A program made the translations under genes and the position numbers. The notes under the pieces are model-generated. The model was not told the DNA's origin, searched no databases, and saw only the letters and a program-made list of their open reading frames with translations. Positions 1-9,097 of a DNA stretch of 31,720 bases are shown here, in pieces. Every line of letters starts with the position of its first letter. Position 1 is the first letter of the stretch. The stretch lies in NCBI GenBank assembly GCA_934155165.1, contig CAKPGS010000012.1, forward strand, positions 1 through 31,720, in the 5' to 3' direction. This stretch comes from an uncultured Clostridia bacterium (GTDB lineage Bacteria > Bacillota > Clostridia > TANB77 > CAG-508).

Positions 1-219
1 GATACTCTAATACAAGTAACAGAAAAAAATGAACCTTCAATATTATCTAGATACTTAATAAACTTAGCAAAAGAATACAGCAGTTTTTATAACAATAACA
101 AAATAATTACCGAAGATAAAAATGTTCAAGATGCAAGATTATATTTAACATATGCAGTTGGAAACATTTTAAAAACAGGAGCTAATCTTTTAGGAATACA
201 AATGCCAAATAAAATGTAG
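1..219 (+). CDS. argS: Arginyl-tRNA synthetase, C-terminal fragment (5' end outside window)
   Basis: The window opens inside this reading frame, which ends at a TAG at 217-219. The 72 visible residues match the end of the DALR anticodon-binding domain of class I arginyl-tRNA synthetases: a helix with SRYLINLAKEYSSFYN, then ARLYLTYAVGNILKTGANLL, and the typical closing LLGIQMPNKM. The enzyme charges tRNA-Arg in the cytoplasm. The catalytic HIGH and KMSKS parts lie upstream of the window. The LCP gene begins 18 bases after the stop, with no terminator between, so the two may be cotranscribed. Identification rests on the C-terminal pattern only. Confidence 0.85.
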   Translation, partial: DTLIQVTEKNEPSILSRYLINLAKEYSSFYNNNKIITEDKNVQDARLYLTYAVGNILKTGANLLGIQMPNKM

Positions 220-237
220 TAAAAAAAGGTGGTATTT

Positions 238-1257
238 ATGAAAAAAAAGATTTTAATTATTTTAATTGTAGTATTAATTGTACTAATTTCAACTATATTT
301 GCAGGATATTTATATGTTAATAATAAAGTAAATAAAATAAACTATGTGGATATAGATGAAAGTTCAATAGAAATTAACGACAATGTAGAACAAGAACTTG
401 AAAAAACAGGATACAGAACAATAGCATTGCTAGGAATAGACTCACGAGCAGACGACTATGGAAAAGGAAACAGAAGCGATTGTATAATTTTAGCAGTACT
501 AAATCAAAAAACTAAAGAAGTGAATTTAATTTCTGTATATAGAGATACATACTTAAAAATAACAGGAAGAAATTTGGACAAGGTAACACATGCATACTCA
601 TACGGTGGAGCTGAACTTGCCTTAAGTACACTTAATACAAATTTAGATTTAGACATAACAGAATTTGTAACAGTAAATTTTGAAGCAGTAGTTGACTGTG
701 TAAACTCATTAGGAGGAATAGAATTAAACATAACAGATGAAGAACTAAAATATATAAATCAATATGTAGACGAACTAAACAAAGTAACAACTAGTACATC
801 TGAGCATGTAACACAAAGTGGAAAACAACATGTAAACGGAATACAAGCAGTAGCATATGCACGAATAAGATATACAGCAGGAGGAGACTACAAAAGAACA
901 GAAAGAATGAGAACGGTAATAGAAGCAATGCTAGAAAAAGCAAAAACACTAAATCCAATAGAACTAAACAAAGTAGCAAACACAATATTACCAAAAATAT
1001 ATACAAACATAAACTCAAAAGAAATAATGAATATGTTACCAAACATAGCAACTTACAAAATAAACAACAACATAGGATGGCCATACAACACAAAAGGAGC
1101 AACAATAGGAGGAGTGTGGTACGGACCAGCAATAACATTAGAAAGCAACGTAAAAAAATTACACGAAAATATATACAAGCAAGAAAACTATGAACCATCA
1201 GCAACAGTAAAGCAAATAAGCAACGAAGTAATACAAAAAACAGGATATACGAATTAA
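238..1257 (+). CDS. LytR-CpsA-Psr (LCP) family cell-wall polymer transferase
   Basis: LCP enzymes transfer lipid-linked polymers (teichoic acid, capsule) onto peptidoglycan outside the membrane. A short Lys-rich start and one membrane helix (about residues 5-25) anchor the protein. The LCP domain follows: ALLGIDSRADD with the metal-binding Asp, then NRSDCIILAVLN, SVYRDTYLKI with the conserved Arg, the FVTVNFEAVVDCVNSLGGI block, and the AYARIRYTAGGDYKRTERM block with several phosphate-binding Arg residues. ATG 238 is preferred over the in-frame GTG at 229 because AAAGGTGG at 225-232 sits at proper spacing before it. The length of 339 residues is normal. It precedes a capsule operon, so it may attach that polymer to the wall, but a strong terminator separates them. 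Confidence 0.92.
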   Translation: MKKKILIILIVVLIVLISTIFAGYLYVNNKVNKINYVDIDESSIEINDNVEQELEKTGYRTIALLGIDSRADDYGKGNRSDCIILAVLNQKTKEVNLISVYRDTYLKITGRNLDKVTHAYSYGGAELALSTLNTNLDLDITEFVTVNFEAVVDCVNSLGGIELNITDEELKYINQYVDELNKVTTSTSEHVTQSGKQHVNGIQAVAYARIRYTAGGDYKRTERMRTVIEAMLEKAKTLNPIELNKVANTILPKIYTNINSKEIMNMLPNIATYKINNNIGWPYNTKGATIGGVWYGPAITLESNVKKLHENIYKQENYEPSATVKQISNEVIQKTGYTN

Positions 1258-1292
1258 TGTAAATCGGGGGCTGTCCCCGATTTACATTTTTT
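1258..1292 (+). terminator. Intrinsic terminator after the LCP gene
   Basis: A 12-bp perfect stem (1258-1269 with 1275-1286) closes a 5-base loop and is followed directly by a T-run. It begins one base after the LCP stop codon. A CTGTCCC inside the hairpin (1271-1277) is also complementary to GGGACAG at 1302-1308, so an alternative fold is possible. Confidence 0.9.
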
Positions 1293-1325
1293 GTTACTTT
1301 TGGGACAGGTTATAATGATTTTATG

Positions 1326-1355
1326 TTGACAAAAGTTATGTAAACATTGTATAAT
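1326..1355 (+). promoter_or_regulatory. Sigma-A-type promoter of the polysaccharide operon
   Basis: A consensus TTGACA (1326-1331) and a consensus TATAAT (1350-1355) are separated by 18 bases. The expected transcription start is about 1361-1363, on the ATG of the VanZ-like gene at 1362. A second TATAAT at 1311-1316 lacks a well-spaced -35 box. No other strong promoter was noticed before the terminator at 13182, so this may drive the whole operon. Confidence 0.75.
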
Positions 1356-1361
1356 AGAACT

Positions 1362-1874
1362 ATGGGAAAATTATGTAAATATAGAAAAAATTATATAAAA
1401 AGGATAATTTATTTAATTCTTGTAGTTTTATGGATGATTACAGTTTTTTTCTTTTCTGAACAGAATGGAGATGAGTCTTCTAAAGTTAGTAACGAAACAA
1501 CAAAAGCTATTGTTCAATTTTCTAAAAATAGTTCAGATAGCTTAGTTGAAAGAGTAAATCCATATATTAGAAAATTAGCACATTATTCTTTATATACAGT
1601 GGGAGGTATACTAATTTATTTATTATTTAAAACCTTCAAAATTTATCAAATAAAACAAATTTTATATAGTTTTATATTTGGGTTTTTATATGCATGTTCA
1701 GATGAAATTCATCAAATATTTGTACCACATAGGTCTGCAATGATAAGAGATGTGATTATTGATAGTTTAGGGGTTTTTACAGGCATTATAATTTTGCTTA
1801 TACTTGATAGAGTTAAAAATAAATATTTTTATTCTAATAAAAACAAATTAATGGAGGAAAAAAATGTCAAATAA
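1362..1874 (+). CDS. VanZ-like membrane protein
   Basis: About 170 residues with several membrane helices (roughly 14-31, a pair in the middle, and one near the C-terminus). It carries the VanZ-family marks: SEQNGDESS just after the first helix, RKLAHYSLYTVGG, and DEIHQIFVPHRS followed by RDVIIDSLGVFTGI. The biochemical role of VanZ-like proteins is poorly known; they are named after a teicoplanin-resistance gene and occur beside surface-polymer genes. The in-frame TTG at 1347 lies inside the promoter, so ATG 1362 is the first usable start. It has no SD, and the predicted transcript begins at or near it, so translation may be leaderless. Its end overlaps the next gene by 11 bases. Confidence 0.85.
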   Translation: MGKLCKYRKNYIKRIIYLILVVLWMITVFFFSEQNGDESSKVSNETTKAIVQFSKNSSDSLVERVNPYIRKLAHYSLYTVGGILIYLLFKTFKIYQIKQILYSFIFGFLYACSDEIHQIFVPHRSAMIRDVIIDSLGVFTGIIILLILDRVKNKYFYSNKNKLMEEKNVK

Positions 1875-2550
1875 TGTAATGGAAAATGTACAAGTAAATA
1901 CAGACATTGTTGAAGTAAAAGAAAGATCTTTATTAGATAAAAGAGAGTTATATATAAATTTAAAAAGAGGAGCAGATATAGTTATTTCTAGTTTAGCTTT
2001 AGTAATATTATTACCATTTATAGCTATTATTTCTGTACTAATAAAAATAGATTCAAAAGGAAAAGTTTTCTACAAGCAAACAAGAATAGGTAAAAATGGA
2101 AAATACTTTACAATTTATAAGTTTAGAACAATGGTTTCAGATGCAAATAATTTTAGTAAATATTTTACTAAAGAACAAATGGAAAAATACAAAATTAACT
2201 ATAAATTAGACAATGACCCTAGAATAACAAAAATGGGAAAAATACTTAGAAAAACAAGCTTAGATGAGTTACCACAATTAATAAATATATTAAAGGGCGA
2301 TTTATCCATTATTGGACCAAGACCAATAGTAGATGGAGAAATAGAAAAGTATGGCTTAAACAAAAACAAATTATTAAGTGTAACACCAGGTTTAACAGGA
2401 AATTGGGCAGCCAATGGTAGAAGTTGTACAAGTTATGAAGAAAGAATGAAAATGGAACTAGATTATGTTGAAAATATAAGTTTTAAAATGGACATGGAAA
2501 TATTTTTTAAAACAATAATATGTGTGTTTAAAAGAAAAGGAGCTATGTAG
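1864..2550 (+). CDS. Initiating sugar-phosphate transferase (bacterial sugar transferase family, EpsL/WcaJ-like)
   Basis: This family moves a sugar-1-phosphate from a nucleotide sugar to undecaprenyl phosphate, the first step of a lipid-linked repeat unit. The 228-residue protein is the short form: one hydrophobic segment (about 38-62) and the cytoplasmic catalytic domain. Visible motifs are KRGADIVIS before the hydrophobic segment, RIGKNGKYFTIYKFRTM, DPRITKMGKILRKTSLDELP, and GDLSIIGPRP, all diagnostic. A GGAGG SD at about 1853-1857 precedes ATG 1864. Only two bases separate its stop from the next ATG. The sugar specificity cannot be read from the sequence. Confidence 0.93.
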   Translation: MSNNVMENVQVNTDIVEVKERSLLDKRELYINLKRGADIVISSLALVILLPFIAIISVLIKIDSKGKVFYKQTRIGKNGKYFTIYKFRTMVSDANNFSKYFTKEQMEKYKINYKLDNDPRITKMGKILRKTSLDELPQLINILKGDLSIIGPRPIVDGEIEKYGLNKNKLLSVTPGLTGNWAANGRSCTSYEERMKMELDYVENISFKMDMEIFFKTIICVFKRKGAM

Positions 2551-2551
2551 T

Positions 2552-3409
2552 ATGAAAATTGATATTATATGTCCTTTATATAACGCGGAAAAGGACATAG
2601 AAAGATTACATAGGGGAATACTTAAGCAAAAAAATGTTGAAATTAATAATATAAAATATATTTTAACAGATAGTAAGGATAACACGGAAGAACTTTTAAA
2701 AAAACTTAAGATTGAATATACAAAAATAAAGAAAGAAGAATTTTCACACAGCCTTACTAGAGAACAAGCAACTCTATCTAGTAAGGCTGATATTGTTGTA
2801 TTCACAACACAAGACATAATAATTGAAAGAGAAGATTGGTTATATAACCTAACTAAAGACATTTCAGATGGAAAGGTTCAAGCATGTTTTAGTAGACAAC
2901 TTTGTACAAATAATACAATAGAAAAGTACACAAGAGAGAAAAACTATCCTAACAAAAGCAGAATAGTATCAAAGAAAAATATAAAAGAATTAGGCTTACA
3001 AACATTTTTCTTTTCAGATGCCGCTTCTGCAATTAATCGAAAAATTTTTGAAGAACTAAATGGATATGATGGAAAAAATCTACCAACAAACGAAGATATG
3101 TATATAGCATATAAACTCATAACAAAAGGCTACAAAATAAAATATTGTGCAGATTCAGAAGTGATACACTCACATACATTTACATTAAAACAATTATATA
3201 AAAGATATTATGATACTGGATTGTTCTTTGGAATGAATAGCTTTTTAGATAAATATGGAACAACAAAAGCAGGAGGAGGATTGGCAAAATATATATTAAA
3301 AAGAGCAATTCAAGATAAAAATATAAAAGTTTTACTAAATTTTATTCCTAACATGGCAGTAAGATATATTGGAATGAAGAAAGGAAAAAAAGATGGAAGA
3401 AAAAGATAG
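2552..3409 (+). CDS. Glycosyltransferase family 2 (rhamnosyltransferase-like)
   Basis: A GT-A fold glycosyltransferase of 285 residues that probably adds one sugar to the lipid-linked repeat unit on the inner membrane face. It starts with KIDIICPLYNAEKDIERL, the nucleotide-binding first strand of family 2. A usual DxD is replaced by a TTQD-type motif, as in rhamnosyltransferase-like members, and AASAINRKIFEELNGYDG and NEDMYIAYKLITKGYKI follow as the acceptor-side motifs. ATG 2552 is chosen over an earlier in-frame ATG at 2522 because AAAGGAG at 2536-2542 precedes it and the family begins here. It overlaps the next gene by 17 bases. Donor and acceptor are unknown. Confidence 0.88.
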   Translation: MKIDIICPLYNAEKDIERLHRGILKQKNVEINNIKYILTDSKDNTEELLKKLKIEYTKIKKEEFSHSLTREQATLSSKADIVVFTTQDIIIEREDWLYNLTKDISDGKVQACFSRQLCTNNTIEKYTREKNYPNKSRIVSKKNIKELGLQTFFFSDAASAINRKIFEELNGYDGKNLPTNEDMYIAYKLITKGYKIKYCADSEVIHSHTFTLKQLYKRYYDTGLFFGMNSFLDKYGTTKAGGGLAKYILKRAIQDKNIKVLLNFIPNMAVRYIGMKKGKKDGRKR

Positions 3410-4352
3410 ATTAGTTTCTATTATTGTTCCTGTATATAATGTAGAAAAATATTTATCAAAATGTATAGAAAGCTTAATAAATCAAACTTATACTAATATA
3501 GAAATTTTATTAATAAATGATGAATCAACAGATAATAGTAAGAAGATATGCGAACAATTCAAAGAAAAGGATTCAAGAATAAAGTTAATAAATAAAGAAA
3601 ATGGTGGACTCTCAGATGCAAGAAATAAAGGCTTGCAAGAAGCAATAGGTAAGTATATTGCATTTGTTGATTCAGATGATTATGTAGAAAAGAATTATAT
3701 TGAAACATTATATTCTTTAATAACGAAATTTAATTCAGAAATAGCTATAGCTGATTTTAGAGTTATAAAAGGTGCAAAAAAAATAAAAGAAGATGAAACA
3801 AAAGAATATTGCATAACCCCCGAAAAAGCAATAGAAGAAATGTTATATTCAGATTTTTACTATATATCAGCTTGTTCTAAATTATATAAAAAAGAATTAT
3901 TTGAAAATGTTGAATTTCCAAAAGGAAAAATGTTTGAAGATGTTGGAACGACTTATAAATTAATTATAAAAGCTAATAAAATAGCATGTACAAATAAAAA
4001 AATATACAATTATGTAATTAGGAATAATTCAATAACAACCTCAAAGTTTAAAAATGATCATTACGATTTAATAGAACTAACAAATATAATGTGCGAAGAT
4101 ATACTACAAAAATATCCTAATATGGAAAAGGGCGTATTAAGGAGAAAAATATATGCTAACATAAGTACATTAAATAGAATGTTACTATCTAAAGAAACTA
4201 AAGTAGATTTAGATTTAGTAAATTATATAAAGAAAACTGGAAAAACAATTTTAAAAGACAACAAAGTACCAAAAAGAGATAAAATAGCAATTATATTAAT
4301 AAATTTGAATTTAGAAATATACAAAATATTTTTAAAAATATATAAAAAATAG
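3393..4352 (+). CDS. Glycosyltransferase family 2
   Basis: A 319-residue GT-A enzyme. The N-terminal part is textbook family 2: LVSIIVPVYNVEKYLSKCIE, then ILLINDESTDNSKKICE with the nucleotide-binding Asp, GGLSDARNKGL, and FVDSDDYVEKNYIE with the DxD metal site at about residues 92-94. A later YISACSKLYKKELF and FEDVGTTYKLI are typical of the CpsI/WaaE-like branch. The C-terminal 100 residues are Lys/Ile-rich and probably lie on the membrane surface. An AAAGGA at 3380-3385 serves as SD inside the previous gene. It probably extends the repeat unit; the linkage cannot be predicted. Confidence 0.9.
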   Translation: MEEKDRLVSIIVPVYNVEKYLSKCIESLINQTYTNIEILLINDESTDNSKKICEQFKEKDSRIKLINKENGGLSDARNKGLQEAIGKYIAFVDSDDYVEKNYIETLYSLITKFNSEIAIADFRVIKGAKKIKEDETKEYCITPEKAIEEMLYSDFYYISACSKLYKKELFENVEFPKGKMFEDVGTTYKLIIKANKIACTNKKIYNYVIRNNSITTSKFKNDHYDLIELTNIMCEDILQKYPNMEKGVLRRKIYANISTLNRMLLSKETKVDLDLVNYIKKTGKTILKDNKVPKRDKIAIILINLNLEIYKIFLKIYKK

Positions 4353-4362
4353 GAGATATAAA

Positions 4363-5352
4363 ATGGAAAAAATTGATTTTGTTATACCATGGGTAGATGG
4401 AAATGACAAAGCATGGCAAGAAGAAAGAAATAAATACGATGTAAGCTCTGGTGCAGATGATAGAAATATAAGATATAGAGACTGGGACAATTTAAAATAT
4501 TGGTTTAGAGGAGTTGAAAAATATGCACCATGGGTAAATAAAATATATTTTATAACATGGGGACATATTCCAGAATGGTTAAATACTGAAAATGAAAAAT
4601 TGGTAATAGTAAACCATAAAGACTATATACCAGAAGAATATTTACCAACTTTTAGTTCACATACAATAGAATTAAATATGCATAGAATTAAAGGCTTATC
4701 TGAAAAATTTGTTTATTTTAATGATGATATGTTTATAAATAATTATGTGAAAGAAGAAGATTTCTTTAAAAATGGCTTACCATGTGCTAGTGCAATTTTA
4801 AATCCGATTGTTGCAGATGGAAAAGATATAATTCATCATATATTTTTAAATAATATGGAAGTTATAAACTCTCATTTTAATATGAAAATATCTATAAAAA
4901 ATAATAAAGCTAAATGGTTCACATTAAAAAATAGGCAATATTTGTATAGAAACATTGTACTTTTGCCATGGCATAATTTTCCAGGATTTAAACAATTACA
5001 TACACCAAATGCTTTTTTGAAAAGTACCTTTGAAACAATATGGAACAAAGAAAAAGAAATGTTAGATAAAACCTGTAAAAGCACGTTTAGAAGTAAAAAT
5101 GATGTTAGTCAATATGTTTTTAAAGATTGGCAAATAGCAGAAGGAAAATTTTATCCAGCAGATGTAAAAAATGGACAATTTTATAATATTACTAATGATA
5201 ATAGTAATATTATAGAAGATATAAAACAAGGAAAACACAAAATGATTTGTTTGAATGATTCAGAAAACATAGATAATTATGAAAAAGAAAAAGAAATAAT
5301 AAACAAAGCTTTTGAAGAAAAATTGAGTTCAAAATGCAGTTTTGAAAAATAA
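4363..5352 (+). CDS. Stealth-family sugar-phosphate transferase (capsule phosphotransferase-like)
   Basis: Stealth proteins are hexose-1-phosphate transferases that make phosphodiester-linked polysaccharides. All expected blocks are visible: CR1 as IDFVIPWVDGND (about 4-15); the long CR2 with RDWDNLKYWFRGVEKYAPWV, YFITWGHIPEWL, PEEYLPTFSSHTIELNMHRI and FVYFNDDMF; CR3 as LPWHNFPGFKQLHTPNAFLK; and a short C-terminal region like CR4. The 329-residue length is normal. Its presence suggests that the polymer contains phosphodiester links, which is an inference. AGGAG at 4352-4356 is the SD. It sits between glycosyltransferases and the polymerase. Confidence 0.93.
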   Translation: MEKIDFVIPWVDGNDKAWQEERNKYDVSSGADDRNIRYRDWDNLKYWFRGVEKYAPWVNKIYFITWGHIPEWLNTENEKLVIVNHKDYIPEEYLPTFSSHTIELNMHRIKGLSEKFVYFNDDMFINNYVKEEDFFKNGLPCASAILNPIVADGKDIIHHIFLNNMEVINSHFNMKISIKNNKAKWFTLKNRQYLYRNIVLLPWHNFPGFKQLHTPNAFLKSTFETIWNKEKEMLDKTCKSTFRSKNDVSQYVFKDWQIAEGKFYPADVKNGQFYNITNDNSNIIEDIKQGKHKMICLNDSENIDNYEKEKEIINKAFEEKLSSKCSFEK

Positions 5353-5370
5353 GAGAAAGGAAATAGAACA

Positions 5371-6555
5371 ATGAGTGTATCTAAGAGAAAGGTAATTAAT
5401 TTTATATTGTATGTTTTTTTATTAATTCCTTTTTTTAAAATTGCATATATATCAGTTAGCATACCTTATGCAGATTCAATTTATAAAATAATGCAACTAT
5501 TTTCTATATTTATAATATTTATGATAATTATAAAATATGGAAAATTCTCTAAGTTTATTTTTAGTTTTGCTATATATTTTATAATATTAAATATTTCTAC
5601 AATTCTAAATAAAGCAGATATCTCAGGAGGAATATTTCTAACAATAAGAACAATGGCAATATGTATGCTAATTGATTATGGATTGAAAAAAGATACAAAA
5701 ACATTCCTAGACTCTTTTGAGTTTTTGTTATCAACATTAGTTTATATGAATTTAATAAGTATTTTGATTTTTAAAGATGGAATGTATGTAAATACATCTG
5801 TAGGATATACGGAAAACTGGCTATTAGGATATAGAAATTTACATATTTTATATATACTTCCAGCTATTTTGGTAAGTTTTTTAAATTCATATTACACAAA
5901 AGGAAAGTTGAGTAATAGAAATTACATATTATTAGTATTATCATTGTTATCTATAGTATTAGTTAAAAGTAGTACATCTCTTGTTGGAATTACGGTATTA
6001 ATTGTTTTTTTAGTATTAAATAAAATATTAAAAAATGAGAAGATTTTTAATATCAAGAATTATTTTTTTGTATATATTGTATCTTTTTTTAGCATTGTAA
6101 TTTTTAGAATACAAAATTTATTTAAGTTTATTATTGTAGATATTCTTGATAGGGATCTAACTTTCACTGGAAGGACATATATTTGGGATTATGTTATTGA
6201 ATTTATAAAACAAAAGCCTATTATAGGATATGGAATTGAAGAAAGTAATGTAAGACTAAATAAAACAACTTTTATGGTTAGTACACATGCACATGATCAA
6301 ATTTTGGAGATTATTTATAAATCAGGAATTGTTGGTATTATAGTATATGCATATATATTAATTAAATCAGTTTATGAAGTGTATAAATATAGGAAAACAA
6401 AAGTTTCGCAATTTATTTCAATAATAATATTTGCATATTTATTTATGATGTTAACAGAGTATTTCTCATTGGATTTAACAATGTTTTTATTTGTTTTTTG
6501 TTTAGATATAAAATATCTTATAAAGGAAAGTGGAGAAAATGAATCAATTAATTAG
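5371..6555 (+). CDS. O-antigen ligase/Wzy-like polysaccharide polymerase
   Basis: A 394-residue protein that is nearly all hydrophobic, with about 10-11 membrane helices. A soluble loop in the C-terminal half contains DRDLTFTGRTYIWDYVIEFI, then KPIIGYGIEESN and STHAHDQILEIIYKSGIVG, the Wzy_C/O-antigen ligase signature with the conserved His residues. Such proteins polymerise flipped repeat units on the outer membrane face. Its base composition is among the most AT-rich in the operon, as is usual for fast-evolving polymerases. An AAAGGA SD lies 10-15 bases before ATG 5371. A ligase rather than a polymerase role is possible. Confidence 0.82.
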   Translation: MSVSKRKVINFILYVFLLIPFFKIAYISVSIPYADSIYKIMQLFSIFIIFMIIIKYGKFSKFIFSFAIYFIILNISTILNKADISGGIFLTIRTMAICMLIDYGLKKDTKTFLDSFEFLLSTLVYMNLISILIFKDGMYVNTSVGYTENWLLGYRNLHILYILPAILVSFLNSYYTKGKLSNRNYILLVLSLLSIVLVKSSTSLVGITVLIVFLVLNKILKNEKIFNIKNYFFVYIVSFFSIVIFRIQNLFKFIIVDILDRDLTFTGRTYIWDYVIEFIKQKPIIGYGIEESNVRLNKTTFMVSTHAHDQILEIIYKSGIVGIIVYAYILIKSVYEVYKYRKTKVSQFISIIIFAYLFMMLTEYFSLDLTMFLFVFCLDIKYLIKESGENESIN

Positions 6556-7561
6556 TGTAATTATTCCAGTATATAATTCTGAAAAATATTTAAATAAATG
6601 TCTAACTTCAATACTGACACAAACCTATAGTAATATAGAAGTAATAATAATTAATGATGGATCAAATGATAATTCTTTAAGCATATGTGAAAAGTTCAAG
6701 GAAAAAGATAATAGAATTAGAATTATAACCCAAGAGAATAAAGGGGTTTCATATTCAAGAAATCGAGGAATAAGAGAGGCATTAGGAGATTATATAATGT
6801 TTGTTGATAGCGATGACTTCATATCAAATAATTATATAGAATTAATGTATAAAGAAACATCTCAAAATAATTATGAGATATGTATTTCTGGAATGACATT
6901 TTGCGATGAAAATGAGAAAGTTATAAAAACAGAGTTATACAAAAATTATAATATAGAATTGAATTTTAGAGAAATTATTCCAAGTATTATAAATACAATA
7001 TATTTTTGTTCTTCTTGTAAAACATTATTTAAAAGAGATATAATATTAAAAAATAAAATTTTATTTAATAATAAGTTAAAGTTTGGAGAAGATTTTAAAT
7101 TTTCATTTGACGCGCTAAGAAATAGTAAAAAAACAGGTTATTTAAGTTTTGCTGGTTACTTTTATAGAGAAAATAGAAATAGTAGCACACAAAATAAAGA
7201 CATTGATGTGATAAAACAATATTTACAAGATTCTTTAGATGTTTTAGCTTATATAAATACATTTACAAAAATAGATACTATTATATATAATAGAATGTTT
7301 TCTAAATTAAATTTAGCATTAAGAAAAGTATGTGTGGTTGATAAAATTACATATAAAAATTTTAAAAAGATATATGATGATTTTGAAAGTATTTTTAATC
7401 AAAAAGCTAAGATAAAAAAAGTAAATATAAAAATGATTGACTATGAAACAAAAGTAAACAAAATATTACTATATTTATTAAAAAAGAATAGAATAAATTT
7501 ATATTATAAAACAAATAAATTAATAAATAAAATAAAAATTATAATAAGAAAGTTGAGATAA
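6539..7561 (+). CDS. Glycosyltransferase family 2
   Basis: A 340-residue GT-A glycosyltransferase. It shows LISVIIPVYNSEKYLNKCL, VIIINDGSNDNSLSICEKF, NKGVSYSRNRGI, and FVDSDDFISNNYIELM with the DxD site, then CSSCKTLFKRDIIL and GEDFKFSFDALR. It is built like the enzyme at 3393 and probably arose from the same branch. The C-terminus is basic and suits membrane contact. ATG 6539 is preferred over an in-frame GTG at 6530 because AAAGGAAAGTGGAG lies immediately before it. It overlaps the polymerase gene by 17 bases, implying translational coupling. The sugar added is unknown. Confidence 0.9.
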   Translation: MNQLISVIIPVYNSEKYLNKCLTSILTQTYSNIEVIIINDGSNDNSLSICEKFKEKDNRIRIITQENKGVSYSRNRGIREALGDYIMFVDSDDFISNNYIELMYKETSQNNYEICISGMTFCDENEKVIKTELYKNYNIELNFREIIPSIINTIYFCSSCKTLFKRDIILKNKILFNNKLKFGEDFKFSFDALRNSKKTGYLSFAGYFYRENRNSSTQNKDIDVIKQYLQDSLDVLAYINTFTKIDTIIYNRMFSKLNLALRKVCVVDKITYKNFKKIYDDFESIFNQKAKIKKVNIKMIDYETKVNKILLYLLKKNRINLYYKTNKLINKIKIIIRKLR

Positions 7562-7564
7562 AAA

Positions 7565-9097
7565 ATGCGTAAGATAAATTCAATAAAAAATATTATTGCA
7601 GCACTTTCAGCTAATATTATTACCATTATAGTGGGCTTAGTAGCTCAAGCAGTATTCTTAAAAAACTTAGGTAATGAAATATTAGGGATAAATAGCTTAT
7701 TTACCAACATAATTTCTATGCTTTCTATAGTAGAAATGGGAATAGGAAGTGCAATAATATATAATTTGTATAAACCTATAGCTGAAAACAATATAGAAAG
7801 AATTAAATCATTAATGTATTTCTATAAAAAAAGCTATAGAATAATTGCATTAATAGTAACTATAATAGGAATATGCATTATTCCATTTTTAAAATATATT
7901 ATTTCTGTTAATAGCATACAGTCGAATATAAATATATATATTATATATTCTTTATTTTTAGCAGATGCTGTATTTTCATATTTTTTATCGTACAAAAGAA
8001 GTATATTATATGCAAATCAGAAAAATTATATTATAAATGTAATTCATATATTATATGTTTTAGTAATGAATACTATTCAAATTATTGTATTAATTGTTAA
8101 ACATAACTTTTATTGGTATTTAATAATAAAAGTTATAATGAGAATATTAGAAAACTTTATAATAACTTTAATATCAAATAAATTATATCCTTATTTGATA
8201 GATAAAGATTATAAAAAATTGGACAACAAAACGGAAAGAGACATTTTTACAAAAGTTAAAGCGCTATTTTTGCATAAAATAGGATCTTTTATAGTACTTG
8301 GAACAGATAATATAGTAATATCAAAATTTTTAGGAGTAGTAACTGTAGGCTTATATTCAAATTATTATCTAATAATAAATTCAGTACAAACTGTTTTTAA
8401 TCAAATTATACAAGCATTAACACCAAGTTTAGGAAATTTATTAGTAACAGAATCAAGGGAAAAACAATTTGACACCTATAAAAAAATTAGATTTGTAAAC
8501 TTTTGGTTAACAACATTTTCAGCAATTTCGTTATTAATTATAATTGAAAGTTTTATAAAAATTTGGATAGGAGATGAATATATTTTACCACGTATAGTAT
8601 TATATATTCTTATATTAAATTACTATTTGAATAGTTCAAGAGCAACCTATAGTGCATTTAAAGATGCAGCTGGAATATATTATGAAGATAGGTTTGTTCC
8701 TCTAGTTGAATCGAGTATAAATATAATTGTATCTGTAATATTAGTAAAAAAAATTGGACTATCAGGTGTTTTTGTTGGTACAATTATTAGTGGGGTAGTA
8801 TTATGGTGTTATAGCTATCCTAAGTATGTATACAAACTCATTTTCGAAAAAAAATATAGTGAGTATATAAAGGAAAATATTGAGTATTTGATAATGTTTA
8901 TATTAATAGCTATAATATGTGTTATTATTTCAAATAGAATTGTGGTTAATTCTATACTTGCTAAATTTTTATGTGATATAATAATCTCGTTAATAGTACC
9001 GAACATTATATTAATATTGATTTATAGAAAAAATGAAAAATTCAAGTATTTTATTAATTTATTTAAAGTATGGAGAAAGAAGATATGGAAGAAATAG
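7565..9097 (+). CDS. Wzx-like polysaccharide flippase (MOP superfamily)
   Basis: A 510-residue multi-pass membrane protein with about 12-14 helices. It opens with NIIAALSANIITIIVGLVAQ, FLKNLGNEILGINSLFTNI and SIVEMGIGSAIIYNLYKPIA, typical for the polysaccharide transporter branch of the MOP family. The segment FLHKIGSFIVLGTDNIVISKFLG in the middle is another hallmark. Such proteins flip undecaprenyl-linked repeat units across the membrane for the polymerase. It begins 3 bases after the preceding stop and overlaps the start of the CpsC-like gene by 13 bases. Confidence 0.88.
   Translation: MRKINSIKNIIAALSANIITIIVGLVAQAVFLKNLGNEILGINSLFTNIISMLSIVEMGIGSAIIYNLYKPIAENNIERIKSLMYFYKKSYRIIALIVTIIGICIIPFLKYIISVNSIQSNINIYIIYSLFLADAVFSYFLSYKRSILYANQKNYIINVIHILYVLVMNTIQIIVLIVKHNFYWYLIIKVIMRILENFIITLISNKLYPYLIDKDYKKLDNKTERDIFTKVKALFLHKIGSFIVLGTDNIVISKFLGVVTVGLYSNYYLIINSVQTVFNQIIQALTPSLGNLLVTESREKQFDTYKKIRFVNFWLTTFSAISLLIIIESFIKIWIGDEYILPRIVLYILILNYYLNSSRATYSAFKDAAGIYYEDRFVPLVESSINIIVSVILVKKIGLSGVFVGTIISGVVLWCYSYPKYVYKLIFEKKYSEYIKENIEYLIMFILIAIICVIISNRIVVNSILAKFLCDIIISLIVPNIILILIYRKNEKFKYFINLFKVWRKKIWKK

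Noticed and set aside
791..1204. A 137-codon Leu-rich minus-strand frame inside the LCP gene
   Set aside because: It is the complement of the A-rich codons of the LCP gene and gives a meaningless Leu/Cys string.
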